Positions 8,399 through 16,206 of a DNA stretch of 40,331 nt are shown piece after piece. Numbering within the stretch: position 1 is the first letter of the stretch; every line of letters begins with the position of its first letter. Origin of the DNA: Phycisphaerales bacterium. GTDB taxonomy: Bacteria; Planctomycetota; Phycisphaerae; Phycisphaerales; UBA1924. The stretch lies in NCBI GenBank assembly GCA_020853975.1, contig JADYXW010000077.1, positions 1 through 40,331 of the forward strand, read 5' to 3'. The translations under genes were made by a program, and so were the position numbers. The notes beneath the pieces were generated by a model. That model ran no database searches. It had not been told where the DNA came from and saw nothing but the letters and a program-made list of their open reading frames with translations.

Positions 8399-9466
8399 AT
8401 GACGAAGCGCCATCGGGGACCGGTTCGTGGCTTTACGCTGATCGAGCTGTTGGTTGTGATCGCCATCATCGCACTGCTGATCGGCATCCTTCTGCCCTCG
8501 CTCGCGGAGGCGCGCCGTTCCGCCCGTCTGACGCTGTGCGGCTCGAACGAGCGCCAGTTCGTCACGGCGACGGCGGGCTACGCGTCAGAGTTCAAGGACC
8601 GTGCGTTCTCGTTCACGGTCACGCCTGAGAACGCGAACGCCACACTGCAGTATCCGGACCTGCGGAACTACGCGGCCAGCTCGGGCGATGACCTCGCGGC
8701 AGCGGCGGCCCAGGCCATCGACATCCTGCGTCGCCGGACGGGCCGGGATGACTTCCCGATCATCGGCGCCTGGATCCCGCACGTGCTCTACAACCACCTC
8801 GTGCTGCAGGACTACCTCGCGCAGCGGCTGCCCGAGCGAATGGTGGTCTGCCCCGAGGACTACCACCGTGTCCGCTGGCAGAGCAATCCGGGCGCGTTCG
8901 GCACCGCCGCCGCCCAGTCGCTTGACCCGGTTCCCAGCAACGCGACCGACGCCGCGACGGGCTTCCGCTGGCCCTACTCGTCGTCGTACGAGACGGTTCC
9001 CGCGGCGTACTCGCCCGATCGCGGCCCGACGGTGACCTCCGCCGGTACGCATCGCACCTACTACTCGCCCGCGGCGCAGAACGTCCTCGGGCGGCGTCGC
9101 CTGACCGACGTTTCCTTCCCCTCCAACAAGGTGCACATCTACGACTCCAACGCCCGGCACTTCGGCAAGCGCTGGTGGTTCTACGCCCACGCCCAGGCCC
9201 GCTCGCCCATTTCCTTCTTTGATTCTTCCGTCCGCATCAAGACGACGGGCGCGCCCCGCTCCGCGGGCGACGCGAACGACGGGTTCGATCCACTCAACCC
9301 TGTCCGCGCCTTCGGCCTGACGTTCACCTACACGCCCGAGCGCTGGGAGGCCCCGCTGCTCAACGGCACCTTCGTCGGCACCGACAGCATGACCGGGTTC
9401 TATCGCTGGACTCGCGAGGGCCTGAAGGGTGTCGACTTCGACGCACCCGAGGTCATCTCCCGGTAA
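8399..9466 (+). CDS. Prepilin-like protein with N-terminal methylation motif (planctomycete type)
   Basis: 355 aa. The ATG at 8399 has GGAGG about 6 nt upstream and starts a class III signal peptide: a basic leader, then the cleavage site RG|FTLIELLVVIAIIALL, then a hydrophobic helix ending SLAEARRSAR. The body is soluble, rich in Tyr/Arg/Pro. Near residue 270 it has a segment (ISFFDSSVRI, after AHAQ) recalling the H-X9-DG region of DUF1559-like planctomycete pseudopilins, with DS instead of DG. It would need a prepilin peptidase, which is not in this window. It is monocistronic, with its own promoter and a strong terminator. It may be a pilin or pseudopilin-like surface protein and is not clearly part of the gsp operon. 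Confidence 0.8.
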   Translation: MTKRHRGPVRGFTLIELLVVIAIIALLIGILLPSLAEARRSARLTLCGSNERQFVTATAGYASEFKDRAFSFTVTPENANATLQYPDLRNYAASSGDDLAAAAAQAIDILRRRTGRDDFPIIGAWIPHVLYNHLVLQDYLAQRLPERMVVCPEDYHRVRWQSNPGAFGTAAAQSLDPVPSNATDAATGFRWPYSSSYETVPAAYSPDRGPTVTSAGTHRTYYSPAAQNVLGRRRLTDVSFPSNKVHIYDSNARHFGKRWWFYAHAQARSPISFFDSSVRIKTTGAPRSAGDANDGFDPLNPVRAFGLTFTYTPERWEAPLLNGTFVGTDSMTGFYRWTREGLKGVDFDAPEVISR

Positions 9467-9499
9467 CCGGCGGCTGAGCCGGAATCTCACTGTTCGCGC

Positions 9500-9536
9500 A
9501 GCGGGCCTCCGCAGGGGTGGAGGCCCGCTGTCTTTG
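9500..9536 (+). terminator. Rho-independent terminator after the prepilin-like gene
   Basis: AGCGGGCCTCC (9500-9510) pairs perfectly with GGAGGCCCGCT (9519-9529) around an 8-nt loop and is followed by a T-rich tail (TCTTTGTT). It lies 34 nt after the stop at 9466. Confidence 0.85.
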
Positions 9537-9550
9537 TTGGTCCGCCGGAC

Positions 9551-9556
9551 TATCCT
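9551..9556 (+). promoter_or_regulatory. Candidate -10 box for serA
   Basis: TATCCT lies about 35 nt before the serA GTG and just after the preceding terminator. There is no clear -35. Confidence is limited to position and a TAnnnT pattern shared with other genes in the window. Confidence 0.35.
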
Positions 9557-9591
9557 CAGGCTCTCAACAGGCTTTGAGCCGGGAGGTTCAC

Positions 9592-10563
9592 GTGAAGGTG
9601 CTGGTGGCGGACAAGTTTGAGCAGGCGGGGCTTGACGGGCTGGCGGCGGCGGGGTGCGAGGTGCTGAACCAGCCCGGGGCGGGCGCCTCTGGGCTGGCGG
9701 AGGCTGTTGCCAAGGCGGACCCGCACGTGCTGATCGTGCGGTCCTCGAAGGTGACCGCGGATGTTCTGGGGAGGGCCGCTTCGCTCAAGGTGGTGATTCG
9801 TGCGGGCGCGGGCGTGGACAACATCGACGTCGGCGCGGCATCGTCCCGGGGTGTCAAGGTCTGCAACACGCCGGGGATGAACGCGGTCGCGGTTGCGGAA
9901 CTGGCGATGGGCCTGCTGCTCTGCTGCGACCGGCGCCTGCCCGAGCAGTGGGACGAGGCCCGAAGCGGGCGCTGGAACAAGAAGGAGTTCGGCAAGGCCC
10001 GGGGGCTGAAAGGGCTGACGCTGGGCGTGATCGGCGTGGGCAACATCGGTCAGGAGGTCATCCGGCGTGCGGGCGCGTTCGGCATGCACGTGGTCGCGTG
10101 GAGCCGGAGCATCACGCAGCAGCACGCGTCGGCCCTCAACTGTGAGTGGGGCGGGACCGACACGCCGGCCCTGCTGGCGCTCGCCGCGAGGTGTGACGCC
10201 ATCAGCGTGCACCTGCCCCTGACGGACACGACTAAGAAGCTCTTTGGCAAGGCGTTCTTCGACGCGATGAAGCCGGGTGCGTACTTCATCAACACATCGC
10301 GCGCGGGCGTTGTGGACGAGGCGGCGCTCCGGGACGCGGTGCGGGCCAAGGGGATCCGCGCGGGGCTTGATGTCTCGGAGAATCAGCCCGCGGAGGCGCA
10401 GGCGCCCTGGGGGAACGAATCCGCGAAGATTCCCGGGGTGTACCTCTCGCACCACTGCGGCGCGTCCACGGACCAGGCGCAGCTCGCGGTGGCTGAGGAG
10501 GCGGTGCGGGTCGTGCGGGTATTCAAGGACTCCGGCCGGGCGGAGAACTGCGTGAACGCGTAA
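9592..10563 (+). CDS. serA: D-3-phosphoglycerate dehydrogenase (short form)
   Basis: 323 aa from a GTG preceded by GGGAGG (about 9581-9586). It is a D-isomer-specific 2-hydroxyacid dehydrogenase: an N-terminal substrate domain (RAGAGVDNID near residue 65), a Rossmann NAD motif (GVIGVGNIGQEV), and the C-terminal catalytic part with NTSRAGVVDE and SHHCGAST carrying the active-site His. It lacks the ACT regulatory domain of long SerA forms, so serine feedback by that route is not expected. Its place directly before serC supports 3-phosphoglycerate oxidation, the first step of serine synthesis, over other hydroxyacid dehydrogenase activities. Confidence 0.88.
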   Translation: MKVLVADKFEQAGLDGLAAAGCEVLNQPGAGASGLAEAVAKADPHVLIVRSSKVTADVLGRAASLKVVIRAGAGVDNIDVGAASSRGVKVCNTPGMNAVAVAELAMGLLLCCDRRLPEQWDEARSGRWNKKEFGKARGLKGLTLGVIGVGNIGQEVIRRAGAFGMHVVAWSRSITQQHASALNCEWGGTDTPALLALAARCDAISVHLPLTDTTKKLFGKAFFDAMKPGAYFINTSRAGVVDEAALRDAVRAKGIRAGLDVSENQPAEAQAPWGNESAKIPGVYLSHHCGASTDQAQLAVAEEAVRVVRVFKDSGRAENCVNA

Positions 10564-10585
10564 GCGGACGGCGGGCCGGGCGGGA

Positions 10586-10591
10586 TACCAT
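10586..10591 (+). promoter_or_regulatory. Candidate -10 box (TACCAT) for leaderless serC
   Basis: TACCAT ends 6 nt before the serC ATG at 10598; no Shine-Dalgarno sequence is present. This placement would put the transcription start at about the A of the ATG. serC may also be read through from serA 34 nt upstream. Confidence 0.4.
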
Positions 10592-10597
10592 TCGGGC

Positions 10598-11764
10598 ATG
10601 ACTACCGCAGCCATCGACACCGCGAAGAGCGTTGGAGCCGCGACCCCGAACCCTGCCCGCGCGTGGAACTTCTGCGCGGGCCCGAGCGTGCTGCCCGAGG
10701 AAGTGATCCGGCAGGCGCAGCAGGAGCTCTGGGACCTCGCGGGGACGGGGATCGGGATCCTCGAGCACAGCCACCGCGCCAAGACGTACGACAAGGTGCT
10801 TTCGGAGACGCTGGAGAACTGCCGCAAGGTCGCGAACATCCCCGCCGGCTATCAGGTACTGTTCCTCACGGGCGGGGCGACGAGCCAGAACTTCATGATC
10901 CCGGCGAACCTGCTGGGGCAGAGCCAGACGGCGGACTACCTCACCACCGGGTACTGGGCGGAGAAGAGCGCCGAGCAGGCCCGGATGTACGGGACGGTGA
11001 ACGAGGCCTGGGACGGGCGGAAGGTGAAGCACGCGTACTGCCCCTCGGATGCGGAGATCAAGTACTCGGCCTCCCCGGCGTTCGTGCACATGTGCACGAA
11101 CAACACGATCTACGGCACGCAGTGGCGTGCGAGCGAGACCGACGGCTCGATCCGCCTGCCTAAGGTGCCCGCGGGCGTGCCCCTGGTCGCGGACATGTCC
11201 AGCGACATCTACAGCCGCCCGATGAACGTGGCGGACTTCGGGCTGATCTACGCGGGCGCACAGAAGAACATCGGCGTGGCCGGGACGACGCTGGTGATCA
11301 TCAGGGATGACCTGCTGGCGAGGACCCCGCGCGAGCTGCCCGGGATGCTGCAGTATCGGGTCCACGCGAAGGACGAGAGCAGGCATAACACGCCCCCCGT
11401 GTTCGCGATCTACATGTGCGGGCTGATGTTCAAGTGGATCCTGAAGCAGGGCGGTCTGGCGGCGCTGCACCAGCGGAACATGGAGAAGGCGGCGGTGATC
11501 TACCGGGCGGTCGACGAGTCCGGCGGGTTCTACAGGGGCCACGCGCGGGCCGACAGCCGCAGCCTGATGAATATCACGTTCCGCTGCCCGACCGAACAGC
11601 TCGACGAGCAGTTCGTGAAGGAGGCTTCGAAGAACCGTATGGACCAGCTCAAGGGGCACCGCTCCACGGGCGGCATGCGTGCGAGCACGTACAACGCCAT
11701 GTCGCTGGATGGCTGCAAGGCGCTGGCGTCGTTCATGCGTGACTTCGCGAAGAAGAACGGCTGA
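10598..11764 (+). CDS. serC: Phosphoserine aminotransferase
   Basis: 388 aa, fold-type I PLP enzyme. Recognisable family segments are NFCAGPSVLPEEV at the N-terminus, GTGIGILEHSHR, FLTGGATSQNFM, ADMSSDIYSRP, and the PLP lysine K223 in YAGAQKNIGVAG. It converts 3-phosphohydroxypyruvate and glutamate to phosphoserine and 2-oxoglutarate, the step after SerA; in many bacteria it also serves pyridoxal phosphate synthesis. It carries about 20 extra N-terminal residues of low complexity before the conserved core. It follows serA by 34 nt and ends convergent with the glycosyltransferase gene, 29 nt between stops. Confidence 0.94.
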   Translation: MTTAAIDTAKSVGAATPNPARAWNFCAGPSVLPEEVIRQAQQELWDLAGTGIGILEHSHRAKTYDKVLSETLENCRKVANIPAGYQVLFLTGGATSQNFMIPANLLGQSQTADYLTTGYWAEKSAEQARMYGTVNEAWDGRKVKHAYCPSDAEIKYSASPAFVHMCTNNTIYGTQWRASETDGSIRLPKVPAGVPLVADMSSDIYSRPMNVADFGLIYAGAQKNIGVAGTTLVIIRDDLLARTPRELPGMLQYRVHAKDESRHNTPPVFAIYMCGLMFKWILKQGGLAALHQRNMEKAAVIYRAVDESGGFYRGHARADSRSLMNITFRCPTEQLDEQFVKEASKNRMDQLKGHRSTGGMRASTYNAMSLDGCKALASFMRDFAKKNG

Positions 11765-11793
11765 GTACCCGCGTCCCGCAAAGGCGGCGTCCT

Positions 11794-12834
11794 TCAGCGG
11801 CCCAGGCGCACGCGGCAGGCCTCGACGACTTCGGGGAGCGTGATGCGCTCCATCAGCGCGCGCGTGCACGGGTTCTTGTGCTCGAATCGGTCGCTCGAGC
11901 GGACGTGCTGCAGGGCGTCTGACGCGCGGCCGCAGGGGCCGACGCGGTGAAGACGGGTCGGCCCGTAGAGGCCGACGAGAGGGCGGGCGAAACCGACAGC
12001 GATATGGACCGCGGCGGAGTCGTTGCCCACGACCAGCGCCGCGTGCTCGATCACGTCCATCAGTCGGGCCACGCTGGTGGAGCCGAGGAGATCGATGACA
12101 TCGGGGTTCTCGCGGGCCAGCGCGGTGCAGGCGGGGACCTGGGCACGTTCTGAGGCGGCGCCGACGAACGCGACCGGCGTGCCGCCTGCCGTCAGGCTTC
12201 GCGCCAGCGAGGCGAAACGCTCGTCGGGCCACTGCTTGGAGACCCAGCGGCTGGTGGGCGCGAGCACGGCGTATCGCCGGCCCGCGAGAGCGGGGAATGA
12301 GGAGGCGAAGCCCGAGCCCTCGGCGGGTGTGAAGAGGCGGAGCGTGCGGGGGGATGCCGATGCGGGGATCCCCAGGGACCGCACGAGCGAGAGCATCCGC
12401 TCAACGGTGTGCATCTCGGGATCAGAGGGCACGCGCGAGGTGTACCCGAGCCAGCCCAGCTCTCGGGCGTCGGCGTGGCCGATGCGCCGGGGCGCGCCGG
12501 TGCATCGGGCGATGAGCCCGCTGCGTGCAAGGCCCTGGGCGTCGATCACCAGGTCGTAGCGTTCGCGTGTGAAGCCGCGGAGGTATGTGACGAGCGATGC
12601 CCACCGCCCCGTCGTCGCCCAGCGTGAGAACTCTCGCCTGGGGAATGGGAGCGCTCGGGAGATCGCCGGGTGGGCTCGCACGACGTCGGCGAAGGTGTCC
12701 TGCACGAGCCAGTCGATCCGGGCGTCCGGGTAGGCGTCTCGCAGGGCCACGAGCACGGGCACCGAGCGTGCGACGTCGCCCATCGCGGACGGTCGGATCA
12801 GGAGGATTCGTGCTGGGGTGGCTGTGGGGGGCAC
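11794..12834 (-). CDS. Glycosyltransferase family 9 (heptosyltransferase-like)
   Basis: 346 aa from a GTG 4 nt after the gspE stop, implying translational coupling. GT9 hallmarks: N-terminal ILLIRPSAMGDV, a central VLAPTSRWVSKQWPDERF, and the donor-site VVGNDSAAVHIAVGFARPLV followed by GLYGPT. Family members (WaaC, WaaF, WaaQ) transfer heptose from ADP-heptose onto lipopolysaccharide core sugars at the inner membrane. WaaC, WaaF and other sugar specificities cannot be separated from sequence alone. Its presence supports a Gram-negative-type envelope with LPS. Location behind a secretion ATPase is unusual and may be only positional. Confidence 0.85.
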   Translation of the reverse strand: MPPTATPARILLIRPSAMGDVARSVPVLVALRDAYPDARIDWLVQDTFADVVRAHPAISRALPFPRREFSRWATTGRWASLVTYLRGFTRERYDLVIDAQGLARSGLIARCTGAPRRIGHADARELGWLGYTSRVPSDPEMHTVERMLSLVRSLGIPASASPRTLRLFTPAEGSGFASSFPALAGRRYAVLAPTSRWVSKQWPDERFASLARSLTAGGTPVAFVGAASERAQVPACTALARENPDVIDLLGSTSVARLMDVIEHAALVVGNDSAAVHIAVGFARPLVGLYGPTRLHRVGPCGRASDALQHVRSSDRFEHKNPCTRALMERITLPEVVEACRVRLGR

Positions 12835-12838
12835 GCGG

Positions 12839-14518
12839 CTACTCGCTGAGCGAGGAGAGCACCTCGGCGAGCGTGGTGGAGCCCAGCCTTACCTTTGAGA
12901 ACCCGTCTTCGAGGAGGGTCCAGAGGTCGCCGTCGGCCTTGGCGCGGGACGCGATCTCGGGGCTGGTGGCGCGGTCCGCCATCATGTGGCGGATGTGGTC
13001 GTTGATGCGGAGCAGCTCGTAGACACCCACGCGGCCCCGCAGACCGGTGTTGCGGCAGGCGCGGCACCCCCGGCCGCGCTTGAGCTGCTCGTCCGGGCGG
13101 AGCGAGAAACCGGCGGGCAGGTCGTCGAGGTCCGGCTGGTAGAGCTCGGCGCACTCCGGGCAGATGCGCCGCACCAGCCGCTGGGCGAGCACGCCCTCGA
13201 GCGAGGAGGCGACGAGGAAGGGCTCCACGCCCATGTCCAGGAGCCTTGTGACGGAGCCCGCGGAGTCGTTGGTGTGCAGGGTTGAGAACACGAGGTGTCC
13301 CGTGAGCGAGGCCTGGACCGCGACCTCGGCGGTCTCCTTGTCGCGGATCTCGCCGATCATGACGGCATCGGGATCATGGCGGAGGATCGAGCGCAGGCCC
13401 GAGGCGAAGTCGAGCCCGACCTTGGTGTTGACCTGGATCTGGTTGACCCCGGCGACGTGGTATTCGACAGGGTCCTCGACGGTGATGACCTTGATCTCGT
13501 CGCTCACGATGGTGTTGAGCGAGGCGTAGAGCGTGGTGGACTTGCCCGAGCCGGTGGGGCCCGTGACGAGCAGGATGCCGTGCGGACGCTGGATGAGCTT
13601 CTGCCATGCGCCGAGGACCTGTTCGGGCATTCCCAGGTCGGGGAGCGACATGAGCACCGCGGCTTTGGAGAGCACGCGCAGCACCACGCCCTCGCCGAAG
13701 AGCATCGGGATGATCGAGAGCCGGAGGTCAAACTCCTGGGCGATGCCGCCGGCCTGCGGGCGGAACTTGTAGGTGATGCGGCCGTCCTGAGGGCGGCGCT
13801 TCTCGGCGATGTTGAGGTTCGCCATGATCTTGAGGCGGCTGACGATGGCGGGGGCGAAGCGGGTGATGGTGGGCGGGACGTTGGCGCGGTGCAGCACGCC
13901 GTCGATGCGGTACCTCACGACCAGGTCGTGCTCGTAGGGCTCGATGTGGACGTCGGTGGCACGCTCGGCGATGGCCTCTGCCAGCAGGTCGCTGACGAGC
14001 TTGATGACGGAGGCTTCCTGGGCCTGCTCGGCTTCGTCGGCCTGGGGTGCGTCGACCGCCGGGCCGTCCTGCCCCGCGAGCGCGTCGAGGGTGTCGCCCC
14101 CCACGCCGAAGTGCGCGCGTAGAAACTTGGTGAGCTCGTCCTCGTCGGCGAGCACGAGTTCGATGGGGCGCCCGGTGTGGAGCCTGAGCTCGTCGACCAT
14201 GCCCAGCTCGTAGGGGTCGGCGATCGCGACGGTCAGGGTGTCACCCTCGGTCCGGATGGGGACGCACCTGTGCCTGAAGATGAGCTTGGAGGGGAGGGCG
14301 GTGAGCGTCGCGGGGTCGACCGGGAGGGTGCCGAGGTCCACAACTTCCATCTGAAAGTGCTCGCCCAGGGCTTCCACCACCTGGGCGCGGCTTGCGAGAC
14401 CCAGCCGGAGCAGGACGCGGTCCAGCCGCTCGCCCGTGCGCTGCTGTTCGGACGAGGCTTCCCTGAGCTGCGCCTCGGTCAGCACGCCGGAGGAGTTGAA
14501 GAGCGAGCCAAGGCCCAT
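12839..14518 (-). CDS. gspE: Type II secretion system ATPase GspE (PilB/GspE family)
   Basis: 559 aa. The N-terminal MshEN-type domain (residues about 5-150) begins MGLGSLFNSSGVLTEAQL. The core has an Asp/His box motif ATDVHIEPYEHDLVVRYRID, Walker A GPTGSGKSTT with K326, a Walker B/Asp region GEIRDKETAE, and a His box LVFSTLHTNDS. A tetracysteine zinc site is present: C453-PE-C456 and C485-RA-C488. It powers pseudopilus assembly from the cytoplasmic face together with GspF and GspL. PilB is a close alternative, but the only full pseudopilin set in the window is the gsp set 3 kb away. It is on the opposite strand from gspF-D, between queD and a glycosyltransferase gene. Confidence 0.9.
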   Translation of the reverse strand: MGLGSLFNSSGVLTEAQLREASSEQQRTGERLDRVLLRLGLASRAQVVEALGEHFQMEVVDLGTLPVDPATLTALPSKLIFRHRCVPIRTEGDTLTVAIADPYELGMVDELRLHTGRPIELVLADEDELTKFLRAHFGVGGDTLDALAGQDGPAVDAPQADEAEQAQEASVIKLVSDLLAEAIAERATDVHIEPYEHDLVVRYRIDGVLHRANVPPTITRFAPAIVSRLKIMANLNIAEKRRPQDGRITYKFRPQAGGIAQEFDLRLSIIPMLFGEGVVLRVLSKAAVLMSLPDLGMPEQVLGAWQKLIQRPHGILLVTGPTGSGKSTTLYASLNTIVSDEIKVITVEDPVEYHVAGVNQIQVNTKVGLDFASGLRSILRHDPDAVMIGEIRDKETAEVAVQASLTGHLVFSTLHTNDSAGSVTRLLDMGVEPFLVASSLEGVLAQRLVRRICPECAELYQPDLDDLPAGFSLRPDEQLKRGRGCRACRNTGLRGRVGVYELLRINDHIRHMMADRATSPEIASRAKADGDLWTLLEDGFSKVRLGSTTLAEVLSSLSE

Positions 14519-14558
14519 GGGACGATTCTACGGAAAAGGGGCGCGGGGGGACGGGCCC

Positions 14559-15356
14559 TCAGGCCGGGAACGTGCTGCTGGTGCGATCGGATTCCCAGAC
14601 GGTGACGCTGCGAAGCTCCGCACCGGGGAATCCGCGGGCGATCTCGGGAGCAAGAAGGCCGAAGCAGACGCCGGCGATGTTCTCCACCGAGGGGTTCACG
14701 CCTGTGGGGGACCGGAACTCCGCGACGTCCTGGTTCAGGTTGCGATGGTCGAATCGCTCGATGATGATCGCGTGAACGAGAGACTCGAGGGCGCCGAGCG
14801 GGACGGCGGCTCCGCTGGGGCCGAGCGGCGCCGCGATGCACGGCTCGACCTGGTAGTTGTGCCCATGCCCTCCCGGGTAGTTGCACTTGCCGAAGAGCCT
14901 GAGGTTCTCTTCGGGGCTGAGCGACTCAACGTGGAGCCTGTGGGCGGCGGCGAAGTCGAAGCGTTGGCGGACGAGCACAGTTCCAAGAGCGCCCATGCGG
15001 ACCTCCACGGAGTAGTACGGGGAGAGTTGCCAGATGACAGAGTCGAGAAGGCCCCGGAGCTCTGCACCGAGGTGCGGAATGACGCCGGCGAGCACCATCC
15101 CGGGGTCGCTCGAGGGGTGCTCATCGAAGGCGGCGCGGATGCGCGGGATCGCCGCGGCCCGCACGGCCCGGTCGATCTCCTGGATGTCGATCATGTACCC
15201 GAGGGTCGGGTCGAGGTCTCCCCGGCAGCGGACCGCGAGTTCGTAGTGGGCTCCGAGGCCGGCCATGGCGGGCCGTCCGGCGTAGCCGTTCCGCGAGTCC
15301 GGGCCCGGGGGCACGGCGCCGACAGCGAAGCGGACAGATCTGGTGAGCACGTGCAC
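14559..15356 (-). CDS. queD: 6-pyruvoyltetrahydropterin synthase/QueD family, tandem-domain form
   Basis: 265 aa from a GTG at 15356; an upstream in-frame start at 15404 adds a proline/arginine stretch and is less likely. QueD/PTPS proteins are usually 115-150 aa. Here the C-terminal half is a complete domain: zinc ligands H139 (FAAAHRL), H164 and H166 (GGHGHNY), catalytic C158 (GKCNYPGG), FDHRNLN and a terminal VWESDRTSS. The N-terminal half looks like a second, degenerate T-fold domain (GAHYELAVRCRGD, YMIDIQEIDRAV) without the His/Cys set. The active half would make 6-carboxytetrahydropterin for queuosine-type deazapurines, or pyruvoyl-tetrahydropterin. gspE follows 40 nt later on the same strand. 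Confidence 0.8.
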   Translation of the reverse strand: MHVLTRSVRFAVGAVPPGPDSRNGYAGRPAMAGLGAHYELAVRCRGDLDPTLGYMIDIQEIDRAVRAAAIPRIRAAFDEHPSSDPGMVLAGVIPHLGAELRGLLDSVIWQLSPYYSVEVRMGALGTVLVRQRFDFAAAHRLHVESLSPEENLRLFGKCNYPGGHGHNYQVEPCIAAPLGPSGAAVPLGALESLVHAIIIERFDHRNLNQDVAEFRSPTGVNPSVENIAGVCFGLLAPEIARGFPGAELRSVTVWESDRTSSTFPA

Positions 15357-15361
15357 GGGCG

Positions 15362-15367
15362 AGTGTA
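15362..15367 (-). promoter_or_regulatory. Candidate -10 box (TACACT) for leaderless queD
   Basis: On the minus strand TACACT ends 5 nt before the GTG at 15356; there is no close Shine-Dalgarno site. This supports the GTG choice for queD and would drive the queD-gspE-glycosyltransferase operon divergently from the peroxidase/gsp operon. Confidence 0.4.
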
Positions 15368-15415
15368 TTCTCCGTCCGGGTGGAGGCCCCGGCGCGGCCC
15401 GCACCTAGGATCGTC

Positions 15416-15421
15416 GGCCTG
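15416..15421 (+). promoter_or_regulatory. Candidate -10 box for the peroxidase and downstream gsp genes
   Basis: TAGGAT in the 112-bp gap between divergent queD and the peroxidase gene; it would give a leader of about 40 nt. There is no convincing -35. Low confidence, based on position. Confidence 0.25.
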
Positions 15422-15468
15422 GGCCTGAGCGGGGGAATCGGTGCTCGTGCCCATGACTGGAGTCACCC

Positions 15469-16194
15469 ATGCCGCGCCACGCCCTGATCGTCGTCGTCTC
15501 GCTCGCGACTGCCTGCTCCGCCTTTGCCCAGGAAACGGTGCCGGGCAAGGCGGCCCCGAAGACGCCTGAGCCTCCGGCCCCCTCGGTCCCGGTGGCGCCC
15601 GCGGTTTCCCCCGCGCAACCGGAGGCCCCCAAGGCGCCCCCCAGCCCGATGGTCCTGTCGGGCGTGGTGAAGGACATCGACGGCAAGGACGTGGACCTCG
15701 CGTCGTTCAAGGGCAAGGTCTGCCTGATCGTGAACGTCGCGAGCAACTGCGGCTACACGCACCAGTACGTCGGGCTGGAGGCGCTCTACCAGAAGAAGAA
15801 GGACCAGGGCTTTGTGATACTCGCGTTTCCCGCGAATGATTTTCTCGGGCAGGAGCCCGGCACCGCGGAGCAGATCAAGGAGGTCTGCTACGGAAAGTAC
15901 AAGGCGACCTTCCCGGTGTTTTCGAAGGTGAGCGTGGTCGCGGGTCCGGAGCAGTCGCCCCTGTACAAGCAGATCGCGGCCCAGCCCGCCCCGGTGGGGG
16001 GCGACCCCAAGTGGAACTTCACCAAGTTCCTGGTCGACCGCAACGGGAACGTGCTCGAGCGCTTCGAACCCAGAATCCAGCCGACAGATGCCGCGCTGCT
16101 GACGGTGATTGACCGGGAGCTCGGCAAGAAGGGGAGTGACCCGACCAAGCCCGAGATGGCAGCCCCGGCCCCCGCGGCCGAAGGCGGAAAGTAG
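15469..16194 (+). CDS. Secreted glutathione peroxidase-family thiol peroxidase
   Basis: 241 aa with a signal peptide (cleavage near ACSAFA|QE) and a Pro/Ala-rich spacer of about 35 residues, then a GPx domain (about residues 60-220). The peroxidatic residue is cysteine, C94 in NVASNCGYTHQY, not selenocysteine. W182-N183 of the tetrad is in WNFTKFLVD. The position normally holding Gln (in NQF) reads NDF, within FPANDFLGQEPG, a variant I believe other bacterial members share. It likely reduces peroxides in the periplasm with a thioredoxin-type partner. GGAG lies 6 nt before the ATG. gspF starts 12 nt after its stop, so it probably leads the gsp transcript. Confidence 0.87.
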   Translation: MPRHALIVVVSLATACSAFAQETVPGKAAPKTPEPPAPSVPVAPAVSPAQPEAPKAPPSPMVLSGVVKDIDGKDVDLASFKGKVCLIVNVASNCGYTHQYVGLEALYQKKKDQGFVILAFPANDFLGQEPGTAEQIKEVCYGKYKATFPVFSKVSVVAGPEQSPLYKQIAAQPAPVGGDPKWNFTKFLVDRNGNVLERFEPRIQPTDAALLTVIDRELGKKGSDPTKPEMAAPAPAAEGGK

Positions 16195-16206
16195 CGGAGG
16201 CGGCCC

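Noticed and set aside
8399..9466. Prepilin-like gene as an additional gsp pseudopilin
   Set aside because: It is 7 kb from the gsp run, has its own promoter and terminator, and resembles the many stand-alone planctomycete prepilin-like proteins; the five expected pseudopilins (G-K) are all present in the gsp run.
10523..12232. Minus-strand open frame of about 570 codons opposite serC and running into the glycosyltransferase gene
   Set aside because: Overlaps two well-supported genes in other frames and has shadow-like composition.
12839..14518. gspE read as a type IV pilus PilB
   Set aside because: The families overlap, but the nearby partners are GspF, GspG-K, GspL and a secretin with type II features; no pilT, pilC pair or pilQ is in view. 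The alternative is not excluded.
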